A stretch of 38,754 nt of DNA from Gammaproteobacteria bacterium (GCA_010030245.1 RGPR01000005.1:1-38754), one strand, 5' to 3'. Shown: positions 1 to 11,355, counted from the stretch's first letter. The notes: a model not told the origin generated them from the sequence alone. Translations and numbers: made by a program.

Positions 1-810
1 ACAAGCATCAGGAACAATGGGTAGTGCCAATCGTAAAAAGCCATACCCACCAAGTTTAAGTAAAACTGCCGCCAACATGACCGAGCCTCCAGCAGGGGCT
101 TCTGTATGGGCATCAGGCAACCAAGTATGGACAGGAAACATGGGGATTTTTATTGCAAAAGCTAGGAAAAAGGCAATAAAAATCAAATTCTGGGCGGGTC
201 CACTAAGTTTAGCTGCGTACATGGTTTGTATGTCAAATGACTGACATTGGAATGCAACATAGATTAATGCAGCAAGCATTAGAACTGAGCCTAAGAATGT
301 GTATAAGAAAAACTTTATTGCCGCATAAATGCGCCTATCAGAACCCCAGATGCCAATGATTAAATACATAGGGATAAGTGTTGCTTCCCAAAAGATGTAA
401 AACAAAATTGAATCCATGGCAGAGAACACACCAACAAGAAGACCTTGCAAAATCAAAAAAGCTGCCATGTATTGGTTGACGCGAGTTTCGATACTATTCC
501 AACTTGCAATAATAATCACAATATTGGTTAAAATACTTAGTAATATCAAACTCAGTGATAAACCATCCAAACCAAGATGATAGCGAATATTTAACATTGA
601 AATCCATGGCAGATCCAATTCATATTGCATGTTGTTAAGTTCTGGGTTGAAACGGGAGGCAATCATGATTGCCATCACCAGCGATACAACTGAGGCAACT
701 AATGCTAATATTTTCGGCAAGCTAGAACGAGCTTGTTCCTGCGGGAAAGATAAAAGCATGAGCCCAGAAATAATAGGGAACCAAATTAAAATATTTAAAT
801 GATGTGGCAT
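1..810 (-). CDS. nuoM: NADH-quinone oxidoreductase subunit M (partial, N-terminal 270 residues)
   Basis: Membrane-arm subunit of complex I, one of the three antiporter-like proton-pumping subunits in the inner membrane. The minus-strand frame opens at an ATG (810-808) reading MPHHLNILIW and runs without a stop off the left edge. Recognisable NuoM segments are the FWEATLIPMYLIIGIWG stretch, which carries the conserved membrane glutamate, and the PMFPVHTWLPDAHTEAP segment near the cut end. NuoM is usually about 500 residues, so roughly half is present. It follows nuoL with a 17-nt gap, the normal nuoL-nuoM order; nuoN would be expected beyond the edge. Confidence 0.95.
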   Translation of the reverse strand, partial: MPHHLNILIWFPIISGLMLLSFPQEQARSSLPKILALVASVVSLVMAIMIASRFNPELNNMQYELDLPWISMLNIRYHLGLDGLSLSLILLSILTNIVIIIASWNSIETRVNQYMAAFLILQGLLVGVFSAMDSILFYIFWEATLIPMYLIIGIWGSDRRIYAAIKFFLYTFLGSVLMLAALIYVAFQCQSFDIQTMYAAKLSGPAQNLIFIAFFLAFAIKIPMFPVHTWLPDAHTEAPAGGSVMLAAVLLKLGGYGFLRLALPIVPDAC

Positions 811-827
811 AAATAAATCCTCAACGC

Positions 828-2780
828 CTATGAAAGCAAAAACCAAAATAAAATTGCCAATACACCCATAACCATTACAGCCAGGTAATGAAATAGGTAG
901 CCTGATTGCATATGTCTGATTGCAGAGGCGACTCTTGCCACAAGATGAGCACTACCATTAACAATAGCGCCATCAATGACTTTTTGATCACCAATGCTAA
1001 AGAATGCATCACCTACACGTTTTGATCCGCGAACAAAGAACCAATCGTTAAAAGCATCAAATCCATATTTTTCGGTCAAAAGCTGATAGATTATCTTAAA
1101 TCGTACTGCAATTGTTTGTGGTAATTGTGGTTGGTACACATAGCAGAACCAGGCCGTAAGTGCACCAAAAAATGAAAGATAAAATGGCATTTCTTGCAAA
1201 CCTTCAACAATCGCCGCAAGCTGGTTATGTGCCGGCTCGAATACATCCGGATGCATCACAGAATTTGCGAGTAATCCTGGTTGGTTGACTACCATCTCTG
1301 GGTACAATATCCAACCTAGAATAACAGATGGAATTGCCAGAACGATTAAGGGAAAAGTCACAACCCAAGGTGATTCGTGCATATGTTCCCAGGTATGTTT
1401 ATCACCACGATATTGGCCATAAAAAGTTAGGAATAAACTTCTAAACGTATAAAATGAAGTAACACCAGCACCCAAAGCCACACAGAAAAACGCATAAGCA
1501 TGACCAGCTATATCGCTGTGATGCGCCGCTGCAATGATTGAATCTTTAGAAAAGAAACCAGCGAAAGGTGGAAATGCACATAAGGCTAAACAACCAATTA
1601 AATAGGTCCAATAGGTAACAGGCAACTTGGCTCTAAGACCGCCCATTTTCTGCATGTCCTGCTCATGATGCATCCCGATGATGACAGAACCTGCTCCCAA
1701 GAATAATAAGGCTTTAAAACAGGCATGCGTGACTAAATGAAAGATACCCACCGAATATGCACCTGAACCTAAAGCGACCATCATATAACCTAATTGAGAG
1801 AGCGTCGAATAGGCCACCACTCGTTTGATATCATTCATGACCACCCCAATGAGGCCCATGAATAAAGCGCCAGTTGCACCAATAATAAGAATAAATGATT
1901 TAGCTGCCGGACTCATTTCAAATAGTGGAGATAACCGAGATACCATGAAAACACCTGCTGTCACCATAGTAGCTGCATGAATTAATGCTGAAATTGGTGT
2001 TGGACCTTCCATTGATTCAGGCAACCAAACATGAAGGGGAACTTGAGCTGACTTACCCATTGCACCTATGAAAAGTAGTATACATATGAGCGTTACAAGT
2101 GACACTTCATGACCAAAACCAAGGTTAATCATTTTTCCACTTAAAGAAAGATGATTGGCAAATATTGCGGCATAATCAAGGGTAGAAAAGTATGAGAGGA
2201 TGAGACCAATTCCTAATATAAAGCCAAAATCGCCAACTCGATTGACCAGAAAAGCCTTGAAATTACTTTGTATAGCAGATTCCTTACCATACCAAAATCC
2301 AATTAATAAATATGATACTAAGCCAACACCTTCCCAACCAAAAAAGAGCTGCATAAAATTATTTGCTGCAACTAACATCAACATCATGAACGTAAACAAA
2401 GAAATGTAAGCAAAGAAACGTTGATAACCATCATCATCTTGCATGTAACCTATGCTATAAATATGAACCAACAATGATACGAATGTAACGACAAGCATCA
2501 TCACTGATGTCAACGGATCGATTAAAAATCCAATTGAAAAGGTATAGGGGAACCAATATCCACCGCTTGCAAATTTATAAATTTCAAAATTGGCCGCAAC
2601 TGTTTTTTGAATAAGTATGTCATTAGCGATAAGCATTGCCATAATAAAGGAGACAATTAGTCCCAATATCGTTACTGAATGCGCACCGCTGCGCCCTATC
2701 TGTTTTCTTAAAAAACCCGCAATAATACAGGTGATTAGAGGTGTAAATACACAAATCATACTTACAAATTTTATATTCAC
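828..2780 (-). CDS. nuoL: NADH-quinone oxidoreductase subunit L
   Basis: Largest antiporter-like proton-pumping subunit of complex I, 650 residues, close to the family's usual length. Multiple membrane spans are visible throughout. The conserved core includes GWEGVGLVSYLLIGFW and the loop around HVWLPESMEGPTPISALIHAA. The C-terminal part is the expected long amphipathic helix followed by a final span. The start codon is GTG at 2780-2778, supported by an AAGGAT ribosome binding site just upstream. It lies 6 nt after the nuoK stop, so translational coupling is likely. Confidence 0.97.
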   Translation of the reverse strand: MNIKFVSMICVFTPLITCIIAGFLRKQIGRSGAHSVTILGLIVSFIMAMLIANDILIQKTVAANFEIYKFASGGYWFPYTFSIGFLIDPLTSVMMLVVTFVSLLVHIYSIGYMQDDDGYQRFFAYISLFTFMMLMLVAANNFMQLFFGWEGVGLVSYLLIGFWYGKESAIQSNFKAFLVNRVGDFGFILGIGLILSYFSTLDYAAIFANHLSLSGKMINLGFGHEVSLVTLICILLFIGAMGKSAQVPLHVWLPESMEGPTPISALIHAATMVTAGVFMVSRLSPLFEMSPAAKSFILIIGATGALFMGLIGVVMNDIKRVVAYSTLSQLGYMMVALGSGAYSVGIFHLVTHACFKALLFLGAGSVIIGMHHEQDMQKMGGLRAKLPVTYWTYLIGCLALCAFPPFAGFFSKDSIIAAAHHSDIAGHAYAFFCVALGAGVTSFYTFRSLFLTFYGQYRGDKHTWEHMHESPWVVTFPLIVLAIPSVILGWILYPEMVVNQPGLLANSVMHPDVFEPAHNQLAAIVEGLQEMPFYLSFFGALTAWFCYVYQPQLPQTIAVRFKIIYQLLTEKYGFDAFNDWFFVRGSKRVGDAFFSIGDQKVIDGAIVNGSAHLVARVASAIRHMQSGYLFHYLAVMVMGVLAILFWFLLS

Positions 2781-2786
2781 AGTAAC

Positions 2787-3092
2787 TTATCCTTTCAACA
2801 AATTCATATTTAACATATTGATATTGCCTTTATTCCGATAAAGTAACATCACAATAGCAAGGCCTATAGCAGCTTCTGCGGCTGCCACTGCCAAAATAAA
2901 GAAGACAAAGATCTGCCCGGATACATGCTGATAATAATGAGAAAATGCGATAAAGTTTGTATTCACTGCCATCAACAATAATTCTATACAGACCAATAAT
3001 AAGATAACTTGGCGACGATTTATGATTACACCAATTATCCCCAGGGTAAATAAAATTGTACTTAAAATAACATAATGAGATATCGGAATCAT
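2787..3092 (-). CDS. nuoK: NADH-quinone oxidoreductase subunit K
   Basis: Small three-span membrane subunit of complex I, 101 residues, the usual family length. It begins [10 protein letters not shown] and contains the conserved intramembrane glutamate in the [13 protein letters not shown] segment and a second acidic residue in the [12 protein letters not shown] segment, both tied to proton transfer in the family. The ATG at 3092 has an AGGG-type ribosome binding site. It sits between nuoJ and nuoL with gaps of 10 and 6 nt. Confidence 0.96.
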   Translation of the reverse strand: MIPISHYVILSTILFTLGIIGVIINRRQVILLLVCIELLLMAVNTNFIAFSHYYQHVSGQIFVFFILAVAAAEAAIGLAIVMLLYRNKGNINMLNMNLLKG

Positions 3093-3102
3093 AAATAGCC
3101 CT

Positions 3103-3708
3103 TTACTTTAGAGATTTAATTATTTTTAAGCGATTAGCTTTTTTCACCATAATTTGTTCACGAATATTTTGTCGTTTAATATGACGTGGACGACGATGAA
3201 CAAGCGTAATCGATGCGATGATAGCAACCAATAGCAGTACAGCAATGATTTCTAGTATTGAGATATAATCTGTAAATAATACTTGTCCTATTTGTTGGGT
3301 ATTCGATATCTCTGGATTAATCGCGACGATATGATTGATGGTTTCAACAGAATTACTGAGCAAATCAGCTGGCATAACGTACCAGACCATTCCCAGAAAG
3401 ACCATCAGCAATAGTATCGCAATTGGATAGACAATGACTGGAAAGGATTTCTCCATTTCTTTATCAATATCGAGCATCATGACCACAAACAAAAATAGCG
3501 TCATTACTGCACCAACATATACCAGTACAAGAACCAATGCTAAAAACTCAGCATTAGCCATAAGCCAAATAATAGCCATCATAAAGAATGAAAACACTAA
3601 GGATAAAACAGCCCTCACTGGATTCTTTTGTAGTACAACCAAAGCTGCACCTAAAATACATAAGGCAGCGCTGATATAAAAAATAGTTTGAAATAAATAC
3701 TCTCTCAT
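3103..3708 (-). CDS. nuoJ: NADH-quinone oxidoreductase subunit J
   Basis: Five-span membrane subunit of complex I. From the ATG at 3708 ([11 protein letters not shown]) the protein is 201 residues. It contains the conserved [18 protein letters not shown] segment, which corresponds to the pi-bulge helix of NuoJ, and a basic C-terminal tail ([10 protein letters not shown]). A TTG codon three codons upstream (3717) is in frame, but the GAG-type ribosome binding site fits the ATG better. It follows nuoI with a gap of about 11 nt. Confidence 0.95.
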   Translation of the reverse strand: MREYLFQTIFYISAALCILGAALVVLQKNPVRAVLSLVFSFFMMAIIWLMANAEFLALVLVLVYVGAVMTLFLFVVMMLDIDKEMEKSFPVIVYPIAILLLMVFLGMVWYVMPADLLSNSVETINHIVAINPEISNTQQIGQVLFTDYISILEIIAVLLLVAIIASITLVHRRPRHIKRQNIREQIMVKKANRLKIIKSLK

Positions 3709-3719
3709 CTTAGTCAACT

Positions 3720-4220
3720 CTATCGATATTTTTTATCAGATTGACGATCTTCAGCAAGTTTTGCTTCCATCAAGTCACCAATCGCCAATAATTTTTCCTT
3801 CGTCATGATATTTTGACCACGAGCATCCATATGATAATGCGCAATAGGTGTTACCACAATAGAATCGACCGGACATGATTCTTCGCACAAACCACAATTG
3901 ATACATTTAAACATATCAATATCATAACGAGTTGTTCGCCGACTACCATCTTCTCTTTGTGCAGACTCAATGGTGATCGCTAATGCTGGACAAACTGCTT
4001 CACACAATTTACATGCGATACAACGCTCTTCACCATTTGGATATCGTCTTAGTGCTAATAAACCACGAAATCGAGCTGAGAGTGGGGTGGATTCCTCAGG
4101 AAATTGAATGGTAATTTTCTTTTTAAAGAAATACTTTCCAGTGAGTTTTAAGCCTTTGAGAATATCAATTAACAAAAAACTCTTCACATAGTGCTGAATT
4201 ACTGACCAAAATTTTTTCAT
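3720..4220 (-). CDS. nuoI: NADH-quinone oxidoreductase subunit I (2x 4Fe-4S)
   Basis: Peripheral-arm subunit carrying clusters N6a and N6b that pass electrons toward NuoB. It is 166 residues. Two classical ferredoxin motifs are visible: [12 protein letters not shown] and [12 protein letters not shown], with all eight cysteines intact. The N-terminus ([17 protein letters not shown]) is the amphipathic membrane-contact helix. The ATG at 4220 lies 14 nt after the nuoH stop. Length and order match nuo operons with separate nuoC and nuoD. Confidence 0.97.
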   Translation of the reverse strand: MKKFWSVIQHYVKSFLLIDILKGLKLTGKYFFKKKITIQFPEESTPLSARFRGLLALRRYPNGEERCIACKLCEAVCPALAITIESAQREDGSRRTTRYDIDMFKCINCGLCEESCPVDSIVVTPIAHYHMDARGQNIMTKEKLLAIGDLMEAKLAEDRQSDKKYR

Positions 4221-4234
4221 TTGAGGCTCATATC

Positions 4235-5263
4235 TTAATTATTAAACCAAACTGGTGCTTTTAACATGACCATGGTCGCAACAACCACTAACCATACGAT
4301 GCTGACAGGTATAAGCACTTTCCAACCTAAACGCATCAATTGATCATATCGATAGCGTGGCAATGTTGCCCTGACCCATAAATAAACAAATATAAAAAAT
4401 GAGATCTTAACAAATAACCAAATAATTCCAGGAACAAAAAAGAACATATTTTCTAAAAATGGAAGCCCTTGAAATGGAGATAACCATCCACCAAGAAAGA
4501 GCAATGCCAAAAGTGCTGAAATTAAAATCATATTGGCGTATTCAGCTAAAAAGAATAAAGCAAAGCCAACAGAGGAATACTCTACATGAAACCCAGCTAC
4601 CAATTCAGACTCCCCTTCGGCAAGATCAAAAGGAGCGCGATTGGTTTCAGCAATACCTGAGATCCAAAACACCATGAATAATGGAAATAATGGCACGAAC
4701 CACCAATGCAAAATACCGCCTTGTTGTGCTTCTACAATTTCAGTAACATTCATGCTTCCAGCAGCCAGAAGCACACCCACCAAGGAAAAGCCCATTGCAA
4801 TTTCATAGGAAATCGCTTGAGCTGCACTTCTTAAGGCGCCAAGCATGGCGTATTTAGAATTTGATGCCCATCCTGAAATTAACACACCATAAACACCAAG
4901 TGAACTCATGGTGAAGAGATAAAGCACCCCTGCGTTAATATTCGACAATACAAGACCTTTATCGAAGGGGATCACTGCCCAAGCGACTAGCGCTGGAACT
5001 AATGACAAGAGCGGTGCTACAATAAATAAATATCGATTCGACATGTTCGGAACGATAATTTCTTTTTGTATTAATTTCAATAAATCAGCAAATGGTTGCA
5101 GCAAACCTCTAAAGCCAACACGATTAGGGCCAATTCGTAACTGAATGTAACCAATAACCTTTCGTTCTGCATAAATTAGATAGGCAACGGTAATCAATAG
5201 TGGGAGCACAATAACCAGTATTTTAATGATAACCCACAGTAATGTCGCAATATCATAAAGCAT
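4235..5263 (-). CDS. nuoH: NADH-quinone oxidoreductase subunit H
   Basis: Membrane subunit forming the quinone-entry chamber of complex I, 342 residues with about eight spans. Conserved segments include [20 protein letters not shown] and the glutamate-rich loop [20 protein letters not shown], both quinone-site hallmarks. The later [20 protein letters not shown] motif is also present. It starts at ATG 5263, 51 nt after the nuoG stop, the widest gap within the nuo cluster. No promoter or terminator was recognised in that gap. Confidence 0.97.
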   Translation of the reverse strand: MLYDIATLLWVIIKILVIVLPLLITVAYLIYAERKVIGYIQLRIGPNRVGFRGLLQPFADLLKLIQKEIIVPNMSNRYLFIVAPLLSLVPALVAWAVIPFDKGLVLSNINAGVLYLFTMSSLGVYGVLISGWASNSKYAMLGALRSAAQAISYEIAMGFSLVGVLLAAGSMNVTEIVEAQQGGILHWWFVPLFPLFMVFWISGIAETNRAPFDLAEGESELVAGFHVEYSSVGFALFFLAEYANMILISALLALLFLGGWLSPFQGLPFLENMFFFVPGIIWLFVKISFFIFVYLWVRATLPRYRYDQLMRLGWKVLIPVSIVWLVVVATMVMLKAPVWFNN

Positions 5264-5314
5264 TTTACATAACCTTATTTTGGTATATTAAACGTTGTAT
5301 CCGCTTTGGTATTA

Positions 5315-7633
5315 CTACTGCAGCGAAACCTTAATTATTTGGCCATCGAGTTTTTTACTCAGCTCACTACTTCTTGGAACAGCCACCACTAGCTTATTGA
5401 TGTTTTCATCTTTTAAAACCGGTAATTTTAGCTGATTATCTGCCCAAGTAATAGAGACTTCGGCACCTAGTTTCAATTCTTTTGCCAAATCAGGGTGAAC
5501 TCTGAGAGCTAAAGTATCAGCAGATGCTGATTCTTGTAATGGCATAGCATGTCTAATCAGGATGTCATCACTATATAAACTTGCATATTTCACTAAAAAG
5601 ATACCCTCTTCAATTGTATTTAAAGATTTAGGTAAATGAAGATCATGTTTACTTAATTGAAGTTCTTTTTCAAAAAGTTCAGACTTAATCTCTTCACTGG
5701 AAACATAATTAAAATTTTCACAATGGGATAAATTCGCAAGGACACGATAAATTTTCCAAGCTGGGCGAGCCTGCTCATAAGGGATTGCCGCGCCCTTGAA
5801 GCTCTGAGCAAGACCATCAATATTGATAAACGTACCAGAGGTTTCACCAAAACTCGCCATCGGTAATAAGATATCGGCGCTAGATAGGAGGTCATCTGTT
5901 TTAAACGCCGTAATAGCAATAACCAATTCCGCATTTTTCATCGCTTGACGTGCAAGATCTGGGCTTTCAAAGTCATAACTTGGTTCAATACCATGCAAAA
6001 TATAGGCTTTGAGATTTGCCTCTAATGCCTGCTTGACATTCATGCCCTGCTTATCACAAACCTGCCCATTAGGTTCGAGGTATGGTACAAAGCCAGCTCG
6101 CCAGGCGCCCTGGGTATTGGCACCAGAACTTAGATGTATCCATCGGATAGATGTTTCTTTAACGATGGTTTCAAGCATGGATCTCAACACATGATAACGT
6201 GGATGTGATTCTAAATCACTTCCTGTTAGCAACAACGCTTTTTCTTGAGCTAATATTGCAGCAATATGTTGATGTTTTTCATTCACTTCTATACCTTTGA
6301 GACAATCATGCGTCAAACCCAAAGCTAACATAATAGCAGCCAACTCATGTTCAAAAGCATGAGGATTGCTAAAAATTTCAGCATCAAGTGCAAATGTATA
6401 TGGATGATGCGTCGCGTTTATACTTGCAATTTTTGCACCGTTTAAAAAGGCTTTTCGAACTCTGGTGGCTGCAAGAGGTAATTCTCTTTGTAATTGAGTT
6501 GCAAATAACAGTATCCCATCTTGATCTTCTATATCAGCATAATCTAATGAATTTTTGGACTGCTGAAGCTTGATGCCATCGCTGGTAAAATCACTTTGTT
6601 TGATACGATGATCAATATTTTGAACATTTAAGGCGCGCATCCATTTTTGTAAAATGTAATATTCTTCAACTGTTGCAGAGCTTGAGGCTAAGGCAGCTAT
6701 CGATTCAGCGCCATATTTAGCGAGTACTTCACCAAGACGAGAGGCTGCAAAATTCAAGGCATCAGGCCAATCGACTGTTTTCCATTTGCCCTGTTGTTTA
6801 ATCATTGGAAGACCTAGTCTATTTGCATGATAAAGGCCTGTATAAGCAAATCTATCTCTATCTGAAATCCATGTTTCGTTGATTGTTTCGCATTCTTTAG
6901 GAACAACTCGCATCATTTTACCAGATCGCGTATGTAAATTTAGATGGCTACCGAGACAATCAAATGCTGAAACACTAGGGCTTTGTTGAAGCTCCCATGA
7001 ACGTGCAGTGTAGCGATATGGTTTTGAGGTTAAGGCACCAACTGGGCATAAATCGATGATATTTCCTGAGACTTCAGAACGGATGCTTTTCTCAACAAAG
7101 GTTCCAATTTGAATGTGTTCGCCTCTAAATGGAGCCCCCATTTCACGAAGACCTGCAACTTCTTCTCCGAAGCGGACGCATCTTGTGCAATGAATACAAC
7201 GTGTCATTTCAGTTTCAATCAAAGAACCTAAGCTTTTGTCATTCACTGAGCGCTTTGTATCTTGATATTCGCTATCTGAGGATCCATATCCCATAGAGAC
7301 TTCTTGTAATTCACACTCACCACCTTGATCGCATATGGGACAATCCAGCGGATGGTTGATCAATAAGAATTCCATTACTGCTTTTTGTGATTGAATAGCC
7401 GCCTGAGATTGCGTGAATACTTTCATCCCTTGACTAATGGGTGTTGCGCAAGCCGGAACTGTTTTTTTACTATTTTCAATTTCAACTAAACACATGCGGC
7501 AATTCGCGGCAACAGATAATTTTTTATGGTAGCAAAAGCGGGGAATGTGAATTCCGGCTTCATCAGCAACCTCAATAATCATCTTACCATTATCTGCTTC
7601 AAATGTTTTACCATCAATTTCAACTGTTGCCAT
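5315..7633 (-). CDS. nuoG: NADH-quinone oxidoreductase subunit G
   Basis: Largest peripheral-arm subunit, 772 residues. The N-terminal region carries the 2Fe-2S ligands (CRMCLVEIE then a downstream cysteine in VPACATP), the His-Cys ligated site near HPLDCPICDQGGECELQ, and the 4Fe-4S motif CIHCTRCVRFGEE. The rest is a molybdopterin-oxidoreductase-like domain. Around residue 225 (DCLGSHLNLHTRSGKM) only one cysteine is seen, so the extra N7 cluster of some NuoG proteins appears absent. ATG at 7633, 13 nt after nuoF. Confidence 0.96.
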   Translation of the reverse strand: MATVEIDGKTFEADNGKMIIEVADEAGIHIPRFCYHKKLSVAANCRMCLVEIENSKKTVPACATPISQGMKVFTQSQAAIQSQKAVMEFLLINHPLDCPICDQGGECELQEVSMGYGSSDSEYQDTKRSVNDKSLGSLIETEMTRCIHCTRCVRFGEEVAGLREMGAPFRGEHIQIGTFVEKSIRSEVSGNIIDLCPVGALTSKPYRYTARSWELQQSPSVSAFDCLGSHLNLHTRSGKMMRVVPKECETINETWISDRDRFAYTGLYHANRLGLPMIKQQGKWKTVDWPDALNFAASRLGEVLAKYGAESIAALASSSATVEEYYILQKWMRALNVQNIDHRIKQSDFTSDGIKLQQSKNSLDYADIEDQDGILLFATQLQRELPLAATRVRKAFLNGAKIASINATHHPYTFALDAEIFSNPHAFEHELAAIMLALGLTHDCLKGIEVNEKHQHIAAILAQEKALLLTGSDLESHPRYHVLRSMLETIVKETSIRWIHLSSGANTQGAWRAGFVPYLEPNGQVCDKQGMNVKQALEANLKAYILHGIEPSYDFESPDLARQAMKNAELVIAITAFKTDDLLSSADILLPMASFGETSGTFINIDGLAQSFKGAAIPYEQARPAWKIYRVLANLSHCENFNYVSSEEIKSELFEKELQLSKHDLHLPKSLNTIEEGIFLVKYASLYSDDILIRHAMPLQESASADTLALRVHPDLAKELKLGAEVSITWADNQLKLPVLKDENINKLVVAVPRSSELSKKLDGQIIKVSLQ

Positions 7634-7646
7634 GGTTGCTACCCTT

Positions 7647-8924
7647 TTATGCTGCTACGATTGAACGTTTATGTATAATGTAGTGTTCAAACTCGTGATA
7701 AAAATGTTTAATGAAACTCTGTACTGGCCAAGCTGCAGCTTCACCAAATGCACATATGGTTCGCCCTTCAATGTTGTTAGCAACATTTAATAATTGGTCG
7801 AGATCTGCTTTTGTGCCCTCACCTGCTAAAATACGATGTAATATTTTTACCATCCAACCTGTACCCTCACGACAGGGCGTACATTGCCCACAGGATTCAT
7901 GATCATAAAATTCTGCAATACGACATAAGGTATCTACCATACAGGTTGAATCATCCATTACGATGACAGCCCCAGATCCCAAGCCTGAGCCAACAGCTTG
8001 AAGACTATCATAATCCATATTTAGCTTCATCATGACGTCCCCCGGAACAACAGGCATTGAGGTGCCCCCAGGGATCACTGCCTTCAGTGTTCGACCTGGT
8101 AATAAGCCACCCGCCATATCTAAAATGGTTTCAAATGGCGTGCCTAATGAGACCTCTATATTTTTCGGGTTGCGTACGTGTCCACTCACACAGAAACATT
8201 TGGTACCACCATTATTTGGTTTCCCAAGTTTCATGAACCATTCACCACCATGTTCTAAAATTAGCGGAACTGATGCAAATGTTTCTGTGTTATTGACGGT
8301 AGTTGGGCGGCCGTACAAACCAAAATTTGCTGGAAATGGTGGTTTAAATCGGGGCATCCCTTTTTTCCCTTCAAGAGAATTCAATAAGGCTGTTTCTTCT
8401 CCACAAATATAGGCACCAGCACCTAGGTGTTGATATAAATCGAAATCAATACCAGAGCCAATAATGTTTTTGCCTAAAAACCCAGCTTTGTATGCTTCTT
8501 GAAGAGCGTGCTCAACTACCTCATAAGGCTCCCAGAACTCACCCCGGATATAGTTATAACCAACTGTGGCATTCATGACATAACCTGCAATTGCCATTCC
8601 TTCAATCAATTGGTGAGGATTGTATCGCATGATATCCCGGTCTTTACAGGTGCCTGGCTCTCCTTCATCAGAGTTACAGACCACATATTTTTGGCCAGGG
8701 GTATTGGGATTTAGAAAACTCCATTTTAGACCAGTTGGGAAGCCTGCTCCACCTCGACCACGCAAGCCAGATGCTTTCAATTGCGCAATAATATCTTGAG
8801 GTGATACTTTTTCTTTCAAAATATTTTGCCATACTTTATAACCGCCTAGTTTTAAGTAGGTTTTCAGTGAATGTGGTTCTGGCAAATTCAGGGTACGGTA
8901 ACAAACTTGGTTAATTTCGACCAT
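7647..8924 (-). CDS. nuoF: NADH-quinone oxidoreductase subunit F (NADH-binding, FMN)
   Basis: Binds NADH and FMN and holds a 4Fe-4S cluster, the electron entry point of complex I. Visible motifs are the glycine-rich [15 protein letters not shown] (FMN/NADH site), [19 protein letters not shown], and the cluster ligands [15 protein letters not shown] with a final cysteine in [11 protein letters not shown]. From the ATG at 8924 ([17 protein letters not shown]) the protein is 425 residues. This start is preferred because a GGAG ribosome binding site lies 9 nt upstream; a further in-frame ATG at 8939 would overlap that site. Confidence 0.96.
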   Translation of the reverse strand: MVEINQVCYRTLNLPEPHSLKTYLKLGGYKVWQNILKEKVSPQDIIAQLKASGLRGRGGAGFPTGLKWSFLNPNTPGQKYVVCNSDEGEPGTCKDRDIMRYNPHQLIEGMAIAGYVMNATVGYNYIRGEFWEPYEVVEHALQEAYKAGFLGKNIIGSGIDFDLYQHLGAGAYICGEETALLNSLEGKKGMPRFKPPFPANFGLYGRPTTVNNTETFASVPLILEHGGEWFMKLGKPNNGGTKCFCVSGHVRNPKNIEVSLGTPFETILDMAGGLLPGRTLKAVIPGGTSMPVVPGDVMMKLNMDYDSLQAVGSGLGSGAVIVMDDSTCMVDTLCRIAEFYDHESCGQCTPCREGTGWMVKILHRILAGEGTKADLDQLLNVANNIEGRTICAFGEAAAWPVQSFIKHFYHEFEHYIIHKRSIVAA

Positions 8925-8969
8925 TGCTTTAAACTCCATAAAGCCCTATATGGCTTCGCTATCTTCAAA

Positions 8970-9389
8970 TTAGTTATATTTTTCAAGAATCTCAGACAAA
9001 CTGTCACTATGTAAACACTTGTGATAGTCCTTGTCTATTTGCATCATGGGTGCATCTATACAGGCACCAAGGCACTCTGCTTGTTTAAGTGTAAAGCATC
9101 CATCTTTGCTGGTTTGTCCACATTGAATGCCTAAATGAGTTTCTAAACCCTTAATGATTTTATCCGCGCCTCGTAAATGGCACGAGATTGAACGACATAC
9201 ACTAATCATATGTTTTCCAACAGGCTCATGTTCATATAGAGAATAAAATGTGGCCACCTCATATACTGCTATAGCAGGCATGTCTAAATATTCTGCAACG
9301 GCATCCATTAATTGGGCTGTTAAGTGATTACATTCTTCACTTGTTTCAGATATATATTGTTCTAATTTTTTCTTAATTTCGTTTGTCAT
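8970..9389 (-). CDS. nuoE: NADH-quinone oxidoreductase subunit E (2Fe-2S)
   Basis: Thioredoxin-like 2Fe-2S subunit (cluster N1a) that works beside NuoF. It is 139 residues, somewhat shorter than the enteric protein. The four ligands are visible as two cysteines in SVCRSISCHLRG and two in ECLGACIDAPMM. The conserved VYEVATFYSLYEHEPVGKH segment identifies the family. The short N-terminus (MTNEIKKKLEQYI) has no obvious extension upstream. It sits between nuoD and nuoF with gaps of about 21 and 45 nt. Confidence 0.95.
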   Translation of the reverse strand: MTNEIKKKLEQYISETSEECNHLTAQLMDAVAEYLDMPAIAVYEVATFYSLYEHEPVGKHMISVCRSISCHLRGADKIIKGLETHLGIQCGQTSKDGCFTLKQAECLGACIDAPMMQIDKDYHKCLHSDSLSEILEKYN

Positions 9390-9410
9390 CTCAATGTTTC
9401 GCTATCTAAA

Positions 9411-10661
9411 TTAACGGTCAACTTCACCAAACACAATATCTTGGCTTGCTAAAATAGCAACGCCGTCAGCAAGCATATGGCCCTTCACCATTTCATCAAA
9501 GGCCGCGAGATGAGAAAAACCTGGCGCCCGAATTTTCAAGCGATATGGTTTATTTGCGCCATCTGAAACTAAATAAATTCCAAACTCACCTTTTGGAGCC
9601 TCTACAGCACTATACACTTCACCTTCAGGTAATGAAAATCCTTCAGAATAAAGTTTGAAATGATGAATCATGGCTTCCATATCATACTTCATTTCTTCTC
9701 TAGTTGGCGGTGTTACTTTATGATCTGCTGACTTGATTGGACCCGTATTGTGACGTAACCATTCGACACATTGTCGAATAATACGATTAGACTGTCTCAT
9801 TTCCTCAACCCTTACCAGGTAACGATCATAACAATCTCCCTTGCTGCCAACAGGGATATCAAAATCAACATCGGCATATGCAGCATAGGGTTGTTTTTTA
9901 CGTAAATCCCAAGCAATACCAGAACCTCTTAGCATTGGACCTGAAAATCCATTGGCAAAGGCTTGCTCTGGCGAAACAATTCCAATGTCGACAGTTCTTT
10001 GCTTCCAAATGCGATTGTCTGTCAGCAAGGTTTCATATTCATCAATACATTTTGGAAAACGTTCGGTAAAAGCCCAAATAAAATCGAGTAGTGAACCTTC
10101 CCGATGCTGATTCATTTTATCAACTTCACGTTCGCTATGCCATTTAGAAGCCTGATATTTTGGCATATGATCAGGTAAGTCTCTAGCAACGCCTCCTGGT
10201 CGATAATATTTTGCATGCATTCTCGCCCCAGAAACGGCTTCATAGCAATCAAAAAGATCTTCTCTCTCTCTAAAACAGTATAGAAATACAGTCATCGCTC
10301 CAATATCTAGTGCAGTCGCACCCAACCATAATAGATGATTTAATACCCGGGTAATTTCATCAAACATTGTGCGAATATATTGTGCTCGGATAGGGACATC
10401 TATCCCTAATAATTTTTCTATTGCTCGAACATAGGCATGTTCATTACACATCATGGAGACATAATCAAGTCTATCCATATAACCTATATTTTGAATATAT
10501 GGCTTTGTTTCAGCCAGTTTTTCTGTTCCTCGATGCAGTAAACCAATGTGAGGGTCTGCTCTGACGATTGTCTCTCCTTCAAGCTCAAGAACCAAACGAA
10601 GAACACCGTGCGCAGCAGGATGCTGTGGCCCAAAGTTTAATGTGTAATTCTGTAGTTCCAT
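9411..10661 (-). CDS. nuoD: NADH-quinone oxidoreductase subunit D (49 kDa)
   Basis: Peripheral-arm subunit lining the quinone pocket, homologous to the large subunit of NiFe hydrogenases but without the nickel site. From the ATG at 10661 ([19 protein letters not shown]) it is 416 residues. The [13 protein letters not shown] loop carries the quinone-binding histidines, and [10 protein letters not shown] and [12 protein letters not shown] follow. The ATG overlaps the nuoC stop by one base (TGATG), and a GGGGGC ribosome binding site precedes it, so coupled translation is expected. Confidence 0.97.
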   Translation of the reverse strand: MELQNYTLNFGPQHPAAHGVLRLVLELEGETIVRADPHIGLLHRGTEKLAETKPYIQNIGYMDRLDYVSMMCNEHAYVRAIEKLLGIDVPIRAQYIRTMFDEITRVLNHLLWLGATALDIGAMTVFLYCFREREDLFDCYEAVSGARMHAKYYRPGGVARDLPDHMPKYQASKWHSEREVDKMNQHREGSLLDFIWAFTERFPKCIDEYETLLTDNRIWKQRTVDIGIVSPEQAFANGFSGPMLRGSGIAWDLRKKQPYAAYADVDFDIPVGSKGDCYDRYLVRVEEMRQSNRIIRQCVEWLRHNTGPIKSADHKVTPPTREEMKYDMEAMIHHFKLYSEGFSLPEGEVYSAVEAPKGEFGIYLVSDGANKPYRLKIRAPGFSHLAAFDEMVKGHMLADGVAILASQDIVFGEVDR

Positions 10662-11335
10662 CAATTGCCCCCTTTCTCATCAAGGTAACGATTGTCTTGA
10701 CGTATAACTTTTGGTACAAGTATTCGTGGTTCTATGTCAACAGGTTCGTATACCACACGTTTTAAACTGGCATCATATCGCATTTCGACATGACCGCTTA
10801 GTGGAAAATCCTTACGAAATGGATGCCCTACGAAACCGTAATCTGTTAATAAGCGTCTTAAATCAGGATGTCCAATAAATAAAATACCATACAAATCATA
10901 GGCTTCTCTTTCAAACCAATTGGCAGCAGGCCAAATCTCAACAGCTGTTTGGATGCTCAAATCTTGAATTGATAAATAAGCTTTGACACGAATCCGGTGA
11001 TTTAAGGCGCAAGACAATAGGTGATATACCACGGCGAATCGGGGTTCATTGATTTGAATTGATGGTTTATCTTGAGATTCAATGCCTCTTGAATAACCAG
11101 CTTCAGTGGCAGCATCGGTTTCCCCATCATACTGACCATAAGTTAGGTAATCGACTGCACAAAGATCGATGAGCGTATCAAATTGGAGTTCTTTCTGGTT
11201 TTTGAGCCACAATAATACAGTTCCAATATGTCGTGGTTGGCAGGTTAATGTCAACTCATCAAATTGATAACTTGTCTCAAGCTTAAAGTCGAAATTGGCA
11301 TCTAAAAGTAATGTTTGAATGATAGAATTGAGCAC
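10661..11335 (-). CDS. nuoC: NADH-quinone oxidoreductase subunit C (30 kDa)
   Basis: Peripheral-arm subunit that contacts NuoD and NuoI, 224 residues. The family signature is seen around residues 140-180 ([28 protein letters not shown]) and the conserved [12 protein letters not shown] follows. The start is GTG at 11335, strongly supported by a GAGGA ribosome binding site 6-7 nt upstream. NuoC is a separate protein here, unlike the NuoCD fusion of Enterobacterales. Confidence 0.96.
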   Translation of the reverse strand: MLNSIIQTLLLDANFDFKLETSYQFDELTLTCQPRHIGTVLLWLKNQKELQFDTLIDLCAVDYLTYGQYDGETDAATEAGYSRGIESQDKPSIQINEPRFAVVYHLLSCALNHRIRVKAYLSIQDLSIQTAVEIWPAANWFEREAYDLYGILFIGHPDLRRLLTDYGFVGHPFRKDFPLSGHVEMRYDASLKRVVYEPVDIEPRILVPKVIRQDNRYLDEKGGN

Positions 11336-11355
11336 AGTTGATTCCTCAATCTTAT

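Noticed and set aside
17-244. 75-residue plus-strand frame
   Set aside because: It lies antisense to nuoM, whose translation is unmistakable, and has no ribosome binding site.
5653-5934. 93-residue minus-strand frame inside nuoG
   Set aside because: Same strand but a different frame from nuoG, which is continuous and conserved across this stretch.
8032-8412. 126-residue plus-strand frame inside nuoF
   Set aside because: Antisense shadow of the conserved nuoF coding sequence; the protein has no recognisable domain.
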